Below, piece after piece: positions 35,345 to 45,383 of a stretch of DNA of 64,000 nt. The stretch spans positions 1-64,000 of the forward strand of contig NZ_AQWM01000008.1 of NCBI RefSeq assembly GCF_000376105.1, given 5' to 3'. The notes below the pieces were generated by a model. The model made no database searches. It had not been told where the DNA came from and was given only the letters and a program-made list of their open reading frames with translations. Every line of letters starts with the position of its first letter. Within the stretch, counting starts at the first letter, position 1. The position numbers were made by a program, and so were the translations under genes. Origin of the DNA: Asticcacaulis benevestitus DSM 16100 = ATCC BAA-896. Its GTDB lineage: Bacteria; Pseudomonadota; Alphaproteobacteria; Caulobacterales; Caulobacteraceae.

Positions 35345-36240
35345 TAATGCGAACGGCCGAAGATAACGTAGATGAAGGCGAAGAGGAAGAGCCACACCAC
35401 GTCAACGAAGTGCCAGTACCAGGCAGCCGCCTCGAAACCGAAGTGCTTCTTGGGGGTGAAGTCGCCATTGATGGCCCGCAGCAGACAGACGATCAGGAAG
35501 ATGGTGCCGATCAGGACGTGGAAGCCGTGGAAGCCGGTGGCCATGAAGAAGGCCGAACCATAGAGATTGGCAGCGCCGGTAGCACCTGCGGCATCCGGGA
35601 AAAGGAAGAAGTGGAAGTTATGCTCATGCAGCACTTCCATATATTCGAAGCCCTGAACCAGGGTAAACAGTGCGCCGAGAATGACGGTCAGGAGCAGGCC
35701 CTGAATGGCGCCCTTCCGGTCGCCTTGCTGGAGCGCGTGGTGCGCCCAGGTGACCGTGGTGCCCGACGTCAGCAGAAGCAGGGTATTGACGAGTGGCAGA
35801 TGCCAGGCATCGAGCGTTTCGACGCCTTCCGGCGGCCATTTGGACCAGGCTTCGCAAACCTCCTGAATGCCGCACATGGCGCCCGACCGCTGGCCATGGA
35901 ACAGGGCCATTTCAAAGAATATCCAAAAGAACGACACGAAGAACATCACTTCGGAGGCGATGAACATGATCATGCCGTAGCGCAGGCCAATCTGAACGAC
36001 CGGCGTATGATCACCCGCCTTCGATTCCTTGATGACATCACGCCACCAGAAAACCATGGTGAGGATGATCAGTGCCAGGCCGGTCAGCATCAGCCACCAT
36101 TCGCCCTTGGCGATGCCGAAGAGACCGCGCATCCCGACGACCATGCCGAGCGCCCAAACAACCGCCGAAGCCGAACCCATAAGGGGCCAGGGGCTCGGAT
36201 TGATGATATGATAATCGTGTTTAACGCCGTGATGGGCCAT
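35344..36240 (-). CDS. ctaE: Cytochrome c oxidase subunit III
   Basis: This 298-residue protein with seven membrane helices is part of the aa3-type oxidase. Recognisable segments are ..HDYHIINPSPWPLMGSASA.., ..FWRDVIKES.., ..RYGMIMFIASEVMFFVSFFW.. (carboxylate in helix III), ..LLLTSGTTVTWAHHAL.., ..GFHGFHVLIGTIFL.. and ..AWYWHFVDVVWLFLF... ATG 36240 follows GGTGAG by 9 bases; the TTG at 36249 is less likely. It is coupled to DUF983 downstream. Confidence 0.96.
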   Translation of the reverse strand: MAHHGVKHDYHIINPSPWPLMGSASAVVWALGMVVGMRGLFGIAKGEWWLMLTGLALIILTMVFWWRDVIKESKAGDHTPVVQIGLRYGMIMFIASEVMFFVSFFWIFFEMALFHGQRSGAMCGIQEVCEAWSKWPPEGVETLDAWHLPLVNTLLLLTSGTTVTWAHHALQQGDRKGAIQGLLLTVILGALFTLVQGFEYMEVLHEHNFHFFLFPDAAGATGAANLYGSAFFMATGFHGFHVLIGTIFLIVCLLRAINGDFTPKKHFGFEAAAWYWHFVDVVWLFLFAFIYVIFGRSH

Positions 36241-36356
36241 TTCGTTCAACTCACCGTTCTTATCGCGCCCTTAAAAGGCGGCCGTTTTGTTTATCAGGCA
36301 TAACCTAGATTTTTATTTATGCCAGTTCATAGTTAAACACAATGCAAAGACCATCT

Positions 36357-36932
36357 TCAAGATGCGGTTTTTGCATTTGCTTTCGGGTCTTTTGACTCAA
36401 AGAAAGTATAGGACAGGGTCACATCACCGACACTTTTCGTATCAGTGTTGGTCATCAGTTTGGGATCGAGAAAGTAAACGACCGGAATTTTGAGTGATTC
36501 CCCGGCTTGCAGCGTCATATCCTGAAAGCAAAAACACTGCGTCTTCATGAAATATGGCCCCATCGTATCGGGCAGAACATTATAGGTGGCGCGCGCGGTT
36601 ATCGGGTGATCGGCATTATTTTTGACGGTGAAATAGATCAGCGCTGTCTTGCCGACACGCGTATCAACGTACTTTTTTTCCGGCTTGAAGGACCACGGCA
36701 CGCCGTTGGTGTTGGTATCGAAGCGTACCCGCACGATGCTGTTGCTGTCGGTATGGATACCGGCGAGCGTGGCCTTGGCCTTACGCGCCGTGCCATTGAA
36801 GCCGGTGGCATTGCAGAAGGCGCGATAGAGCGGCACCGACGCATAGGCCAAGCCGCCCATGAAAACGAGCGCCCCCACCAGCGACAAGACCACGCGGGTG
36901 TTCTTCGACATGCTTTTTTTGGGGCGCTTCAC
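36357..36932 (-). CDS. ctaG: Cytochrome c oxidase assembly protein CtaG (Cox11-like copper chaperone)
   Basis: This 191-residue protein has one N-terminal membrane helix and a periplasmic Cox11 domain that delivers copper to the CuB site of subunit I. The copper-binding CFCF motif is present (KTQCFCFQDMTL), as is the conserved ..VPLYRAFCNATGFNGT... It lies 2 bases downstream of the small membrane protein gene. Confidence 0.95.
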   Translation of the reverse strand: MKRPKKSMSKNTRVVLSLVGALVFMGGLAYASVPLYRAFCNATGFNGTARKAKATLAGIHTDSNSIVRVRFDTNTNGVPWSFKPEKKYVDTRVGKTALIYFTVKNNADHPITARATYNVLPDTMGPYFMKTQCFCFQDMTLQAGESLKIPVVYFLDPKLMTNTDTKSVGDVTLSYTFFESKDPKANAKTAS

Positions 36933-36934
36933 GC

Positions 36935-37156
36935 TTATTGGCTCTTCGATGCTGACATAGCGGCCTTGGTCTCGGCGCGGCTCACCGCATCCTTATGAAT
37001 GCCCTGCGACATGCGCGCCATCGACACAAAGAAAACCAGGACGACGAAGGCTGCCAAAGCCAATCCGATATAGAGGTTGCGCATCTTTTGCGCCGCCACA
37101 TAGGCCTCTTTACCGGAGATTTCGGGGCCGGGAATTTCGGGAGCGTTTTCGGTCAT
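36935..37156 (-). CDS. Small membrane protein of the cox cluster (CoxF-like)
   Basis: This 73-residue protein has one central membrane helix (..MRNLYIGLALAAFVVLVFFVSM..) and charged ends. Its position between ctaB and ctaG matches the short conserved protein often called CoxF/CtaF in alphaproteobacterial oxidase operons; the name is by position and topology. Its start overlaps the ctaB stop by four bases (ATGA). The function is unknown, presumably oxidase assembly. Confidence 0.75.
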   Translation of the reverse strand: MTENAPEIPGPEISGKEAYVAAQKMRNLYIGLALAAFVVLVFFVSMARMSQGIHKDAVSRAETKAAMSASKSQ

Positions 37157-38169
37157 GACATCAATCCGGTAAGGGCGTGTTCTACCAGGAGTGTGGCGAA
37201 CAGGGCCGTAAGGTAAAGGATAGAAAATGCAAACAGGTTGCGCGCCGACAGAGCTTCCTTCTTAACATCATAGAGGCTCTCCTCACCACCTTCGGGGTGA
37301 TCGCCAGCACGCGACAAATAGACGCGCATCGCCAGATAGATGAAGAAGGCACCGCCCAGAATGGACACCGCAGCATAGACCAGCCCGCCCATCTTGAACG
37401 CGATCGGCAGGCAGGCGACCGGCGCCATCACCAGCGAATAGAGCAGGATTTGCAGGCGGGTCGATTTAGCGCCCCTGGCCACCGGCATCATGGGGATGCC
37501 GGCATTGGCGTAGTCTTCTGTTGTGTAAAGCGCCAGCGCCCAGCTATGCGGCGGGGTCCATAAAAAGATAATGGCGAACAAGATCCAGGCTTCAAGAGGC
37601 GCATGACCGGTGGCGGCCGCCCAGCCGATCACCGGCGGAAAAGCGCCGGCGGCGCCACCGATAACGATATTCTGCGGGGTGCGACGCTTCAGAATCAGCG
37701 TGTAGAGCACGACATAATAGACGATGGTCAGGGCCAGCAGTCCGGCGGCAAGGCCATCCGGAAACGCCAGCCACATCAGGGCCACCGACAGGAAGGCCAG
37801 CACGCCGCCGAAAGCAAAAGCATCATTCTTGGTGACCCGCCCGGCGGCGACAGGGCGTAGACGGGTGCGGCGCATCAGGGCGTCGGTTTCCCCTTCAATG
37901 GCCATGTTGAGCGCGGCCGCCGCCCCTGCCCCGATGGCGATGCAGAAAACAGCGACGGCACCGAGAAACCAGTTCATCTGACCATTGGCGATGACCATGC
38001 CGGTCAGGCCTGTGAAAACCACAAGCGACATGACCCGCGGCTTAAGCAGGTCAAAATAATCACGCGGCGCGCCACGCATGGCTTTAGAAGCGTAGGCCGC
38101 CTCAAGATTGGCTGCCAGTTCCTCTCGGGTCAGGTTCGGTTGCGGTTTCACTTTGGGTTTGGAACTCAA
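37153..38169 (-). CDS. ctaB: Protohaem IX farnesyltransferase (haem O synthase)
   Basis: This 338-residue polytopic UbiA-family enzyme farnesylates haem b to haem O, the precursor of haem a. Motifs are ..YFDLLKPRVMSLVVFTGLTGM.., ..NMAIEGETDALMRRTRLRPVAAGRV.. (polyprenyl-diphosphate/Mg site) and ..YTLILKRRTPQNIVIGGAAGAFPPVIGWAAATG... I prefer TTG 38169, which has GAAGG seven bases upstream. An in-frame GTG at 38217 is possible but has no proper spacing. Confidence 0.94.
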   Translation of the reverse strand: MSSKPKVKPQPNLTREELAANLEAAYASKAMRGAPRDYFDLLKPRVMSLVVFTGLTGMVIANGQMNWFLGAVAVFCIAIGAGAAAALNMAIEGETDALMRRTRLRPVAAGRVTKNDAFAFGGVLAFLSVALMWLAFPDGLAAGLLALTIVYYVVLYTLILKRRTPQNIVIGGAAGAFPPVIGWAAATGHAPLEAWILFAIIFLWTPPHSWALALYTTEDYANAGIPMMPVARGAKSTRLQILLYSLVMAPVACLPIAFKMGGLVYAAVSILGGAFFIYLAMRVYLSRAGDHPEGGEESLYDVKKEALSARNLFAFSILYLTALFATLLVEHALTGLMS

Positions 38170-38217
38170 GATAGTGCCTTCATGAACAAAGGGGATGAAG
38201 ATCTTTTGAACCTTCAC

Positions 38218-38355
38218 CCCCCGATGTATCGATTGTGTTTGATCCGCTGTGGTACGGCGAAAATGGCTGACTTTCGAGAAACGAAGCGGAGCGTACTCAA
38301 GTACGTGAGCATCGTATAGCAGAAAGGCGGCTATTTGCAGCCCACCACAGTAGGA
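38218..38355. other. Gap inside the cox cluster with a small inverted repeat
   Basis: This 138-bp stretch between ctaD and ctaB breaks an otherwise tight cluster. It holds CGTACT-CA-AGTACG (38291-38304) inside a segment beginning GAAACGAAGCGGAGCGTACT that looks like a dispersed repeat or processing site rather than coding DNA. Confidence 0.4.
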
Positions 38356-40047
38356 TCAGTGGTGCTCGTCTTCGTCCTTGATGACCGGCAGCTCAGAGAA
38401 CTGGTGATAAGGCGGTGGCGAAGACAGCGTCCACTCCAGGGTCGTGGCGCCTTCGCCCCAGGGATTGGCGACGCCCTTGCGGCGAACGATCAGGGCTTCG
38501 ACGAACATGACCAGGAAGACAATAACACCAACGATCGTAATAGCGTAGCCGATCGACGACATCTGGTTCCAGTAGGTGAAACCGGTCGGGTAGTCGACAT
38601 AGCGGCGCGGCATGCCTTGCAGACCCAGGAAGTGCTGCGGGAAGAAGATCAGGTTGACGCCGACGAACATGATCCAGAAGTGCAGGTTGCCGAGGAACTC
38701 GTTGTACTTCACGCCGTACATCTTTTCGAACCAGTAATAGAAGCCGGCGAAGATCGAGAAGACGGCGCCAAGCGACAGCACGTAGTGGAAGTGGGCGACG
38801 ACGTAATAGGTATCCTGCAACGAATAATCGACCGCCGCGTTCGAGAGCACGACGCCGGTAACACCGCCGACCGTGAACAGGAAGATAAAGCCGATGGCCC
38901 ACAGCATGGGCGTTTTGAACTCGATGGAGCCGCCCCACATAGTGGCGATCCATGAGAACACCTTTACGCCGGTTGGCACCGCGATGACCATGGTAGCGAG
39001 AACGAAATAGGCGCGCAGGTCGAAGCTGAGCCCCACGGTATACATATGGTGCGCCCACACGATAAAGCCAACGAAGCCGATAGCCACCATGGCGTAGGCC
39101 ATGGCCAGATAACCGAAGACAGGCTTCTTGGAGAAGGTCGACACGATGTGCGAGATGATACCGAAGCCCGGCAGGATGAGGATGTAGACTTCGGGGTGAC
39201 CGAAGAACCAGAACAGGTGCTGGAACATGATCGGGTCGCCGCCGCCAGTCGGGTCGAAGAAGGCGGTGCCGAAGTTACGATCGGTCAGCAGCATGGTTAT
39301 GGCGCCGGCCAGTACGGGCAGCGACAGCAGCAACAGGAAGGCGGTGACAAGCACCGACCAAGCGAACAAAGGCATGCGGTGCAGGGTCATGCCCGGTGCG
39401 CGCATGTTGAAGATGGTGGTGATGAAGTTGATGGCGCCAAGGATGGACGATGCGCCGGCCAGGTGGAACGACAGGATGACAAGATCCATAGCAGGTCCGG
39501 GCGATCCTATGTGGCTCGACATCGGCGGATACATGGTCCAGCCGCCGGCGAAGCCGTGTTCGCCACCGGGGCCCGACGGCGTGAAGATCGAGGTGCACAG
39601 CAGGATCCACGAAGCGATCAACATCCAAAATGAGATGTTGTTCAGGCGCGGGAAAGCCATGTCGGGCGAGCCGATCATGATCGGCACAAACCAGTTCCCG
39701 AAGCCGCCGATCATGGCGGGCATGACCATGAAGAAGATCATGATAACGGCGTGGGCCGTGACGATCGAGTTATAGGCGTGCTTGGCATGGTCAGGGTTCG
39801 ACAGATCGAAGATGCCCATCGAATCGAGCATCGATCCCTTGGCGAAAACCTGGAGGCCTGGCTCGAACAGTTCCCAGCGGATCAGGCCGGAGAAAGCGCC
39901 GCCGACGATGCCCGCGAAAATGGCGAACAACAGATAGAGGGTGCCGATATCCTTGTGGTTGGTCGTGAAGACCCAACGGTCAAGGAAGCCCGGCTTGTGA
40001 TCGTGATCTGCGTCCGCATGATCATGAGAGGTGGCAGTTGAAGACAT
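38356..40047 (-). CDS. ctaD: Cytochrome c oxidase subunit I (aa3 type)
   Basis: This 563-residue catalytic subunit has twelve membrane helices. Visible ligands are the haem a His in ..[27 protein letters not shown].., the cross-linked His-Tyr pair in ..[17 protein letters not shown].., CuB histidines in ..[10 protein letters not shown].. and the haem His pair in ..[24 protein letters not shown]... The GHPEVY motif with downstream Tyr marks an A-type (mitochondrial-like) enzyme. It lies 23 bp behind ctaC on the same strand, preceded by GAGAGATATCC. Confidence 0.98.
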   Translation of the reverse strand: MSSTATSHDHADADHDHKPGFLDRWVFTTNHKDIGTLYLLFAIFAGIVGGAFSGLIRWELFEPGLQVFAKGSMLDSMGIFDLSNPDHAKHAYNSIVTAHAVIMIFFMVMPAMIGGFGNWFVPIMIGSPDMAFPRLNNISFWMLIASWILLCTSIFTPSGPGGEHGFAGGWTMYPPMSSHIGSPGPAMDLVILSFHLAGASSILGAINFITTIFNMRAPGMTLHRMPLFAWSVLVTAFLLLLSLPVLAGAITMLLTDRNFGTAFFDPTGGGDPIMFQHLFWFFGHPEVYILILPGFGIISHIVSTFSKKPVFGYLAMAYAMVAIGFVGFIVWAHHMYTVGLSFDLRAYFVLATMVIAVPTGVKVFSWIATMWGGSIEFKTPMLWAIGFIFLFTVGGVTGVVLSNAAVDYSLQDTYYVVAHFHYVLSLGAVFSIFAGFYYWFEKMYGVKYNEFLGNLHFWIMFVGVNLIFFPQHFLGLQGMPRRYVDYPTGFTYWNQMSSIGYAITIVGVIVFLVMFVEALIVRRKGVANPWGEGATTLEWTLSSPPPYHQFSELPVIKDEDEHH

Positions 40048-40070
40048 GATGGATATCTCTCTTACTGATC

Positions 40071-41114
40071 TTATGGCGCGACGGCTGCGGAGGCCGGTGT
40101 CACGGCGGGCGCGGCGGATGCGGAGGCGGTTGCAGGGGTAGCGGCGTCAGCGGCAGGCGCAGCGGCGGAAGCCGAGGCTTCGGCGCTGGCGGTTACTGCG
40201 GCGGAGGCAGCGGCTTCTTCAGCGGCCGCCGCGGAAGCGGTGGCTTCGGAAGCCAGCATGGCGCGGGTTTTACCGCCCTGCTTGATGATGAAGGCGTCAA
40301 ACTCGGCGTCGGAGACGACCTTGATTTCGATCGGCATGTAGGCATGGTCCTTGCCGCACAGTTCGGAGCACTGACCGTAATAGGTGCCGACCTTATCGGC
40401 CTTGAACCACGTGTTGTTCAGACGGCCCGGCACGGCGTCGATCTTGAAGCCAAAAGCAGGGACGGTGAAGGAGTGAATGACGTCGGCGGCGGTCGTCTGA
40501 ACGTGGACGACACGATTGACCGGCACAACCAGGACATTGTCAACTTCGAGCAGGTAAGGAATGCCGGCGGCCTTGGCGGTTTTCAGATCCTTCGCGTCTT
40601 CGCGCAGACGCGATTCGATATCGGTGACACCCAGTTCAGGATAGTCATAGGTCCAGAACCACTGATTGCCGGTAGCCTTCACGACGACATCGGGCTTGGG
40701 CATATCGTTATAATCGCGCAGCAGGCTGAGCGAATAGATGGCAACAACCACGAGAATCAGAACGGGCACAACCGTCCAGACAATTTCGATCAGGGTGTTG
40801 TGGGAGAATTTGGCCGGAACCGGATTGGCTTTTTTGTTGTAGCGGATAACGATCCAGGCCAGCAACACGAGCACGAGCAGACAAATGAATGTGATCAAGG
40901 GGAACAGACCGAAATCATAGAAGTTTTCGGTTTTGACCTTCAGGGCGCTGCCCGGCAATTGCCAGCCCATGGCCTTATCGGTAGGCTGGCCAAGAATTTC
41001 CTTGGTGTCCTCCGCAAAAGCCGATGCTGACATGGCCGCTGACAGAATCAGCGTCGAAACTGCTCCTGTAGCGGCTTTAAACAGCCCTCGTCCGAAAAGC
41101 CCTGTAGTGCCCAT
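40071..41114 (-). CDS. ctaC: Cytochrome c oxidase subunit II with Ala-rich C-terminal tail
   Basis: This 347-residue protein has a signal peptide (..[15 protein letters not shown]), two membrane helices (~55-75 and ~95-117) and a periplasmic cupredoxin domain with the CuA motif [16 protein letters not shown] plus the upstream His in ..[11 protein letters not shown]... After the domain comes a ~65-residue tail made almost only of Ala, Ser, Thr, Pro and Glu, absent from usual subunits II. ATG 41114 follows GAGGG by 8 bases; ATG 41129 is also possible. It is the first gene of the oxidase cluster. Confidence 0.95.
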   Translation of the reverse strand: MGTTGLFGRGLFKAATGAVSTLILSAAMSASAFAEDTKEILGQPTDKAMGWQLPGSALKVKTENFYDFGLFPLITFICLLVLVLLAWIVIRYNKKANPVPAKFSHNTLIEIVWTVVPVLILVVVAIYSLSLLRDYNDMPKPDVVVKATGNQWFWTYDYPELGVTDIESRLREDAKDLKTAKAAGIPYLLEVDNVLVVPVNRVVHVQTTAADVIHSFTVPAFGFKIDAVPGRLNNTWFKADKVGTYYGQCSELCGKDHAYMPIEIKVVSDAEFDAFIIKQGGKTRAMLASEATASAAAAEEAAASAAVTASAEASASAAAPAADAATPATASASAAPAVTPASAAVAP

Positions 41115-41527
41115 TCGAAGTACCCTCATTTATGTGTGGTCTCCAGTGCGCACGCACGGTGACCTTATATTTGAAAATGCACAGGCTGTAGTGACTGTAT
41201 CTATTTGCGAATTCGACGCAATTCGACCGTCTATTGATGCCCGTCCTGATCGTTTCCCTTAATGCCTTCACGGCAAAATGCAAAGAGCAAAAAGAACAAT
41301 GCTCCTTTTTCACAAAGCCGTTAGCCAAAAAATCTCAACCGGCGGGCATATCCGCACACCAGATGCGGTCTTTTGTCGCATGTGGCATGGGAGCCCACCA
41401 GCTCTTTGCGTGAGTCGATCTGCTACTGAGTCGGGGTTTATTTGCGCGTTTGTGACACTTTGCCATGGCCATATCGCCTCTGCATGCCTAAATAGAGGCC
41501 TGTCCCAGTTCCAAAGTGAAGATACTC
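41115..41527. other. Divergent promoter region between ctaC and tldD
   Basis: This 413-bp region has no gene I can support. It must contain the start signals of the oxidase cluster (minus) and of tldD (plus). The only regularity seen is AATTCGAC twice, at 41210-41217 and 41220-41227, one helical turn apart, about 100 bp upstream of ctaC. Confidence 0.5.
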
Positions 41528-42967
<1,440 letters not shown>

Positions 42968-43017
42968 GGCTGGATGCAGGGATTTACATTAAATCTCTGT
43001 CATCTTGAGGTCGCCAC

Positions 43018-43041
43018 CATCTACGAAATTAATCGTAGATG
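43018..43041. promoter_or_regulatory. Perfect 9-bp inverted repeat downstream of tldD
   Basis: CATCTACGA and TCGTAGATG flank AATTAA. There is no T-run, so an operator for the following receptor gene (173 bp downstream) is as likely as a terminator for tldD. Confidence 0.45.
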
Positions 43042-43213
43042 TGATCAGTAATACATTGAATAAATTAACTTATATTTTCTACATGTATCACATTGCGGCG
43101 CATTGTGGTTGAAATTGTTACAGCCATTTAACTTGCCATAATTGTGACCACATCTATGCCTGTCCCCAAGGAACGCCGCCGAACTTGCGTTTTCACCGGG
43201 GAAAGTCAATCTC

Positions 43214-45247
43214 ATGCGCCTTCATCTCACCACTGCGCTCGCCCCCGTCCTGCTTGCGCTCGGCTGCCTGGGAGGCAGCCCTGCCGTGGCGCAGGACGGG
43301 GTTACACCGCCCGCAGCCATCAGTGCCGGTCAGGTGCTCACCTATCAGCCCACCTATTTCGCTGAGTTTCAGGTCTCGACCGCCTTTGATATGGTTCTGC
43401 ACGTTCCGGGCTTCGTCTTCTCCGGCGGCGAGGAAGCCCGCGGTTTTTCCGGCACGGCCGGCAATGTGCTGATCGATGGCCAGCGCCCGACCACGAAGTC
43501 CGATCTCGGCAACACGCTCTCCAACATCAATGCCGCTCAGGTCGATCACCTCGAACTGATCACCGGTGGCACGGCCGGCATCGACATGCACGGCCACCGC
43601 CAGATCGTCAATGTGGTGCGCAAGAAAGACGCCAAGCCAAACTTCTCGGTGCTCGGCATCTATCGCAACATGGATGGCCGCACCGATGCCGGCGTCCTGC
43701 TCTTCACCTATAATGATAACCGCAATGGCAAGAGCACTGACATTACAGCGGATATTTTCAACTTCTTCAGTAACGGCGCGCAGAATAGCCGCCGCGTCAC
43801 GACCGACAGTTCCGGCGCAAATATCCTCAATATCCACGAGCACGGCGGCGGCACGGGCATTGAATCACAGGCGTCGCATTCACGCCCTCTGTGGGGTGGC
43901 AAGATCACCTTTAACGGCACCTATAACCCATCCATCTACCGACAGAACACCACCTACATTTCAGACGGTTCGACCGGCCATGAGAGCTTCATCGAAAAGG
44001 ACACGCCGAGCGAACTGGGCAGTCAGTATGAGCGCAAGCTCGGTCACGGCGTTGATCTCAACCTGAATGTGCTGGTGCGCCACGAGCGCGTGCACGATAT
44101 CGACATCTATACTGACGAGGACGGCACGGCCGATTATCGTGCGCTCAGCCTCACCGATGAGCGTATCTTGAATGGCCGTCTGCGCTGGGAAAAACGAGAG
44201 GGCCTGACCTTCGCCGTCGGCACCGAAAGCGTCTTCAACAGCATGGACCGCGATTCGTCATTTGTGATGAACGCTTCCAGTCCGACGGTGCCGACCGACC
44301 ATGTGCGCGTTGAGGAAGACCGCACGGAGACGTTTGCATCCGCCAACTGGAAAGCAACAAAGAAGCTGAGCTTCGAGGGCGAGTTGAAGGTCGAGGTCTC
44401 GACCATTTCTGTGCCCGCTGCCAATCGCGCAGATTCCTTCACCTATTACAAGCCGCGCTTGCAGGCTGTTTACGCCCTTAGCGACAAGACCAAGATCAGT
44501 TGGAAGACCCTGCGTCAGGTCGATCAGCTCAGCTTCAGCGGCTTCGCCTCGTCGGTGGAATTGCAAACCGATCATGTTACGCTTGGCAACACGTCTCTTG
44601 TGCCGCAAAAAGACTGGCTGAACACACTCATCCTCGAACATTCTTTCTGGGACAAGGGCGCCATCAGTCTGGCGCTTGAGCACTACGATTACGAGGATAC
44701 GGCCGACCTTATCGCCGTCATTGATAATGGCAATATCTACACCTCCAACGGCAATATCGGTGCCTCGCAGTGGGATAGCGTTCGCCTCAAGCTGGATACA
44801 CCGCTGGATCGTTTCCATGTACCACATGGCACGCTAAGCCTCGACTGGACCTACCGCAATTCGCGGGTGAAGGACCCGATCACCGGCAAGGAGCGTCACG
44901 TCTCCGGCGCTGCGCCTCATATCTATTCGGCCAGTTTCAGTCAGGAATTCCCGAAGTCCGGCACGAGTTGGGGCATTGATCTGGAAAGCGCAGGCAAGGA
45001 ACGCAGCTATCTGGCCAATGAACTGACGGATGCTTCCTTCGATCCATGGACACAGGCCTGGTTCCAATACAAGACGCCCAGGAAGGTGACTTTCAAGATT
45101 ACAGTGAAGAACCCGCTCAATCTGCGCTTCACAAAGGACCGGGTGGTTTACGAAGGCCTGCGCGGCCTGTCGCCCGTGGCCTATACCCAGCACACGACCT
45201 CGAAGATTCCGCCGATCCTGGAAATCAGGCTCAAGAAGGACTTCTGA
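43214..45247 (+). CDS. TonB-dependent receptor-like outer-membrane protein
   Basis: This 677-residue protein has a signal peptide (..LALGCLGGSPAVAQD). A plug-like domain follows (~55-130, ..TAFDMVLHVPGFVFSGGEEARGFSG.., ..NVLIDGQRPTTKSDLGNTLSNINAAQVDHLELITGG..), then a barrel ending ..PPILEIRLKKDF with a terminal Phe. It is smaller than classic siderophore receptors and lacks a clear TonB box, so it belongs with the short TonB-receptor-like proteins frequent in Caulobacterales. GGGGAAAG lies nine bases before ATG 43214. It is a single gene, and the ligand is unknown. A ~120-bp palindromic repeat follows. Confidence 0.82.
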   Translation: MRLHLTTALAPVLLALGCLGGSPAVAQDGVTPPAAISAGQVLTYQPTYFAEFQVSTAFDMVLHVPGFVFSGGEEARGFSGTAGNVLIDGQRPTTKSDLGNTLSNINAAQVDHLELITGGTAGIDMHGHRQIVNVVRKKDAKPNFSVLGIYRNMDGRTDAGVLLFTYNDNRNGKSTDITADIFNFFSNGAQNSRRVTTDSSGANILNIHEHGGGTGIESQASHSRPLWGGKITFNGTYNPSIYRQNTTYISDGSTGHESFIEKDTPSELGSQYERKLGHGVDLNLNVLVRHERVHDIDIYTDEDGTADYRALSLTDERILNGRLRWEKREGLTFAVGTESVFNSMDRDSSFVMNASSPTVPTDHVRVEEDRTETFASANWKATKKLSFEGELKVEVSTISVPAANRADSFTYYKPRLQAVYALSDKTKISWKTLRQVDQLSFSGFASSVELQTDHVTLGNTSLVPQKDWLNTLILEHSFWDKGAISLALEHYDYEDTADLIAVIDNGNIYTSNGNIGASQWDSVRLKLDTPLDRFHVPHGTLSLDWTYRNSRVKDPITGKERHVSGAAPHIYSASFSQEFPKSGTSWGIDLESAGKERSYLANELTDASFDPWTQAWFQYKTPRKVTFKITVKNPLNLRFTKDRVVYEGLRGLSPVAYTQHTTSKIPPILEIRLKKDF

Positions 45248-45250
45248 GTT

Positions 45251-45374
45251 TATGGGGTTTGGGGCCTGTGGCCCCAAGCCTTCTCTCTGTTCCAAAGAAA
45301 AACCCGGTCTAAGAGACCGGGTTTTTCTTTGGAATAAGGCAAGATTTGTGGGGTCACAGACTCCATGCCCCATA
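45251..45374. repeat. ~120-bp palindromic intergenic repeat, copy 3
   Basis: It starts TATGGGG and ends CCCCATA. The left arm has GGGGCCTGTGGCCCCAAGCC, the right arm AAGGCAAGATTTGTGGGGTC followed by ACAGACTCCATGCCCCATA. The centre is a strong terminator stem (AAAGAAAAACCCGGTCT / AGACCGGGTTTTTCTTT). It lies between the convergent receptor and peptide-transporter genes. Confidence 0.8.
45294..45331. terminator. Bidirectional terminator in the core of repeat copy 3
   Basis: AAAGAAAAACCCGGTCT and AGACCGGGTTTTTCTTT form a perfect 17-bp inverted repeat with T-runs on both strands, between convergent genes. Confidence 0.92.
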
Positions 45375-45383
45375 AATGAGGAC

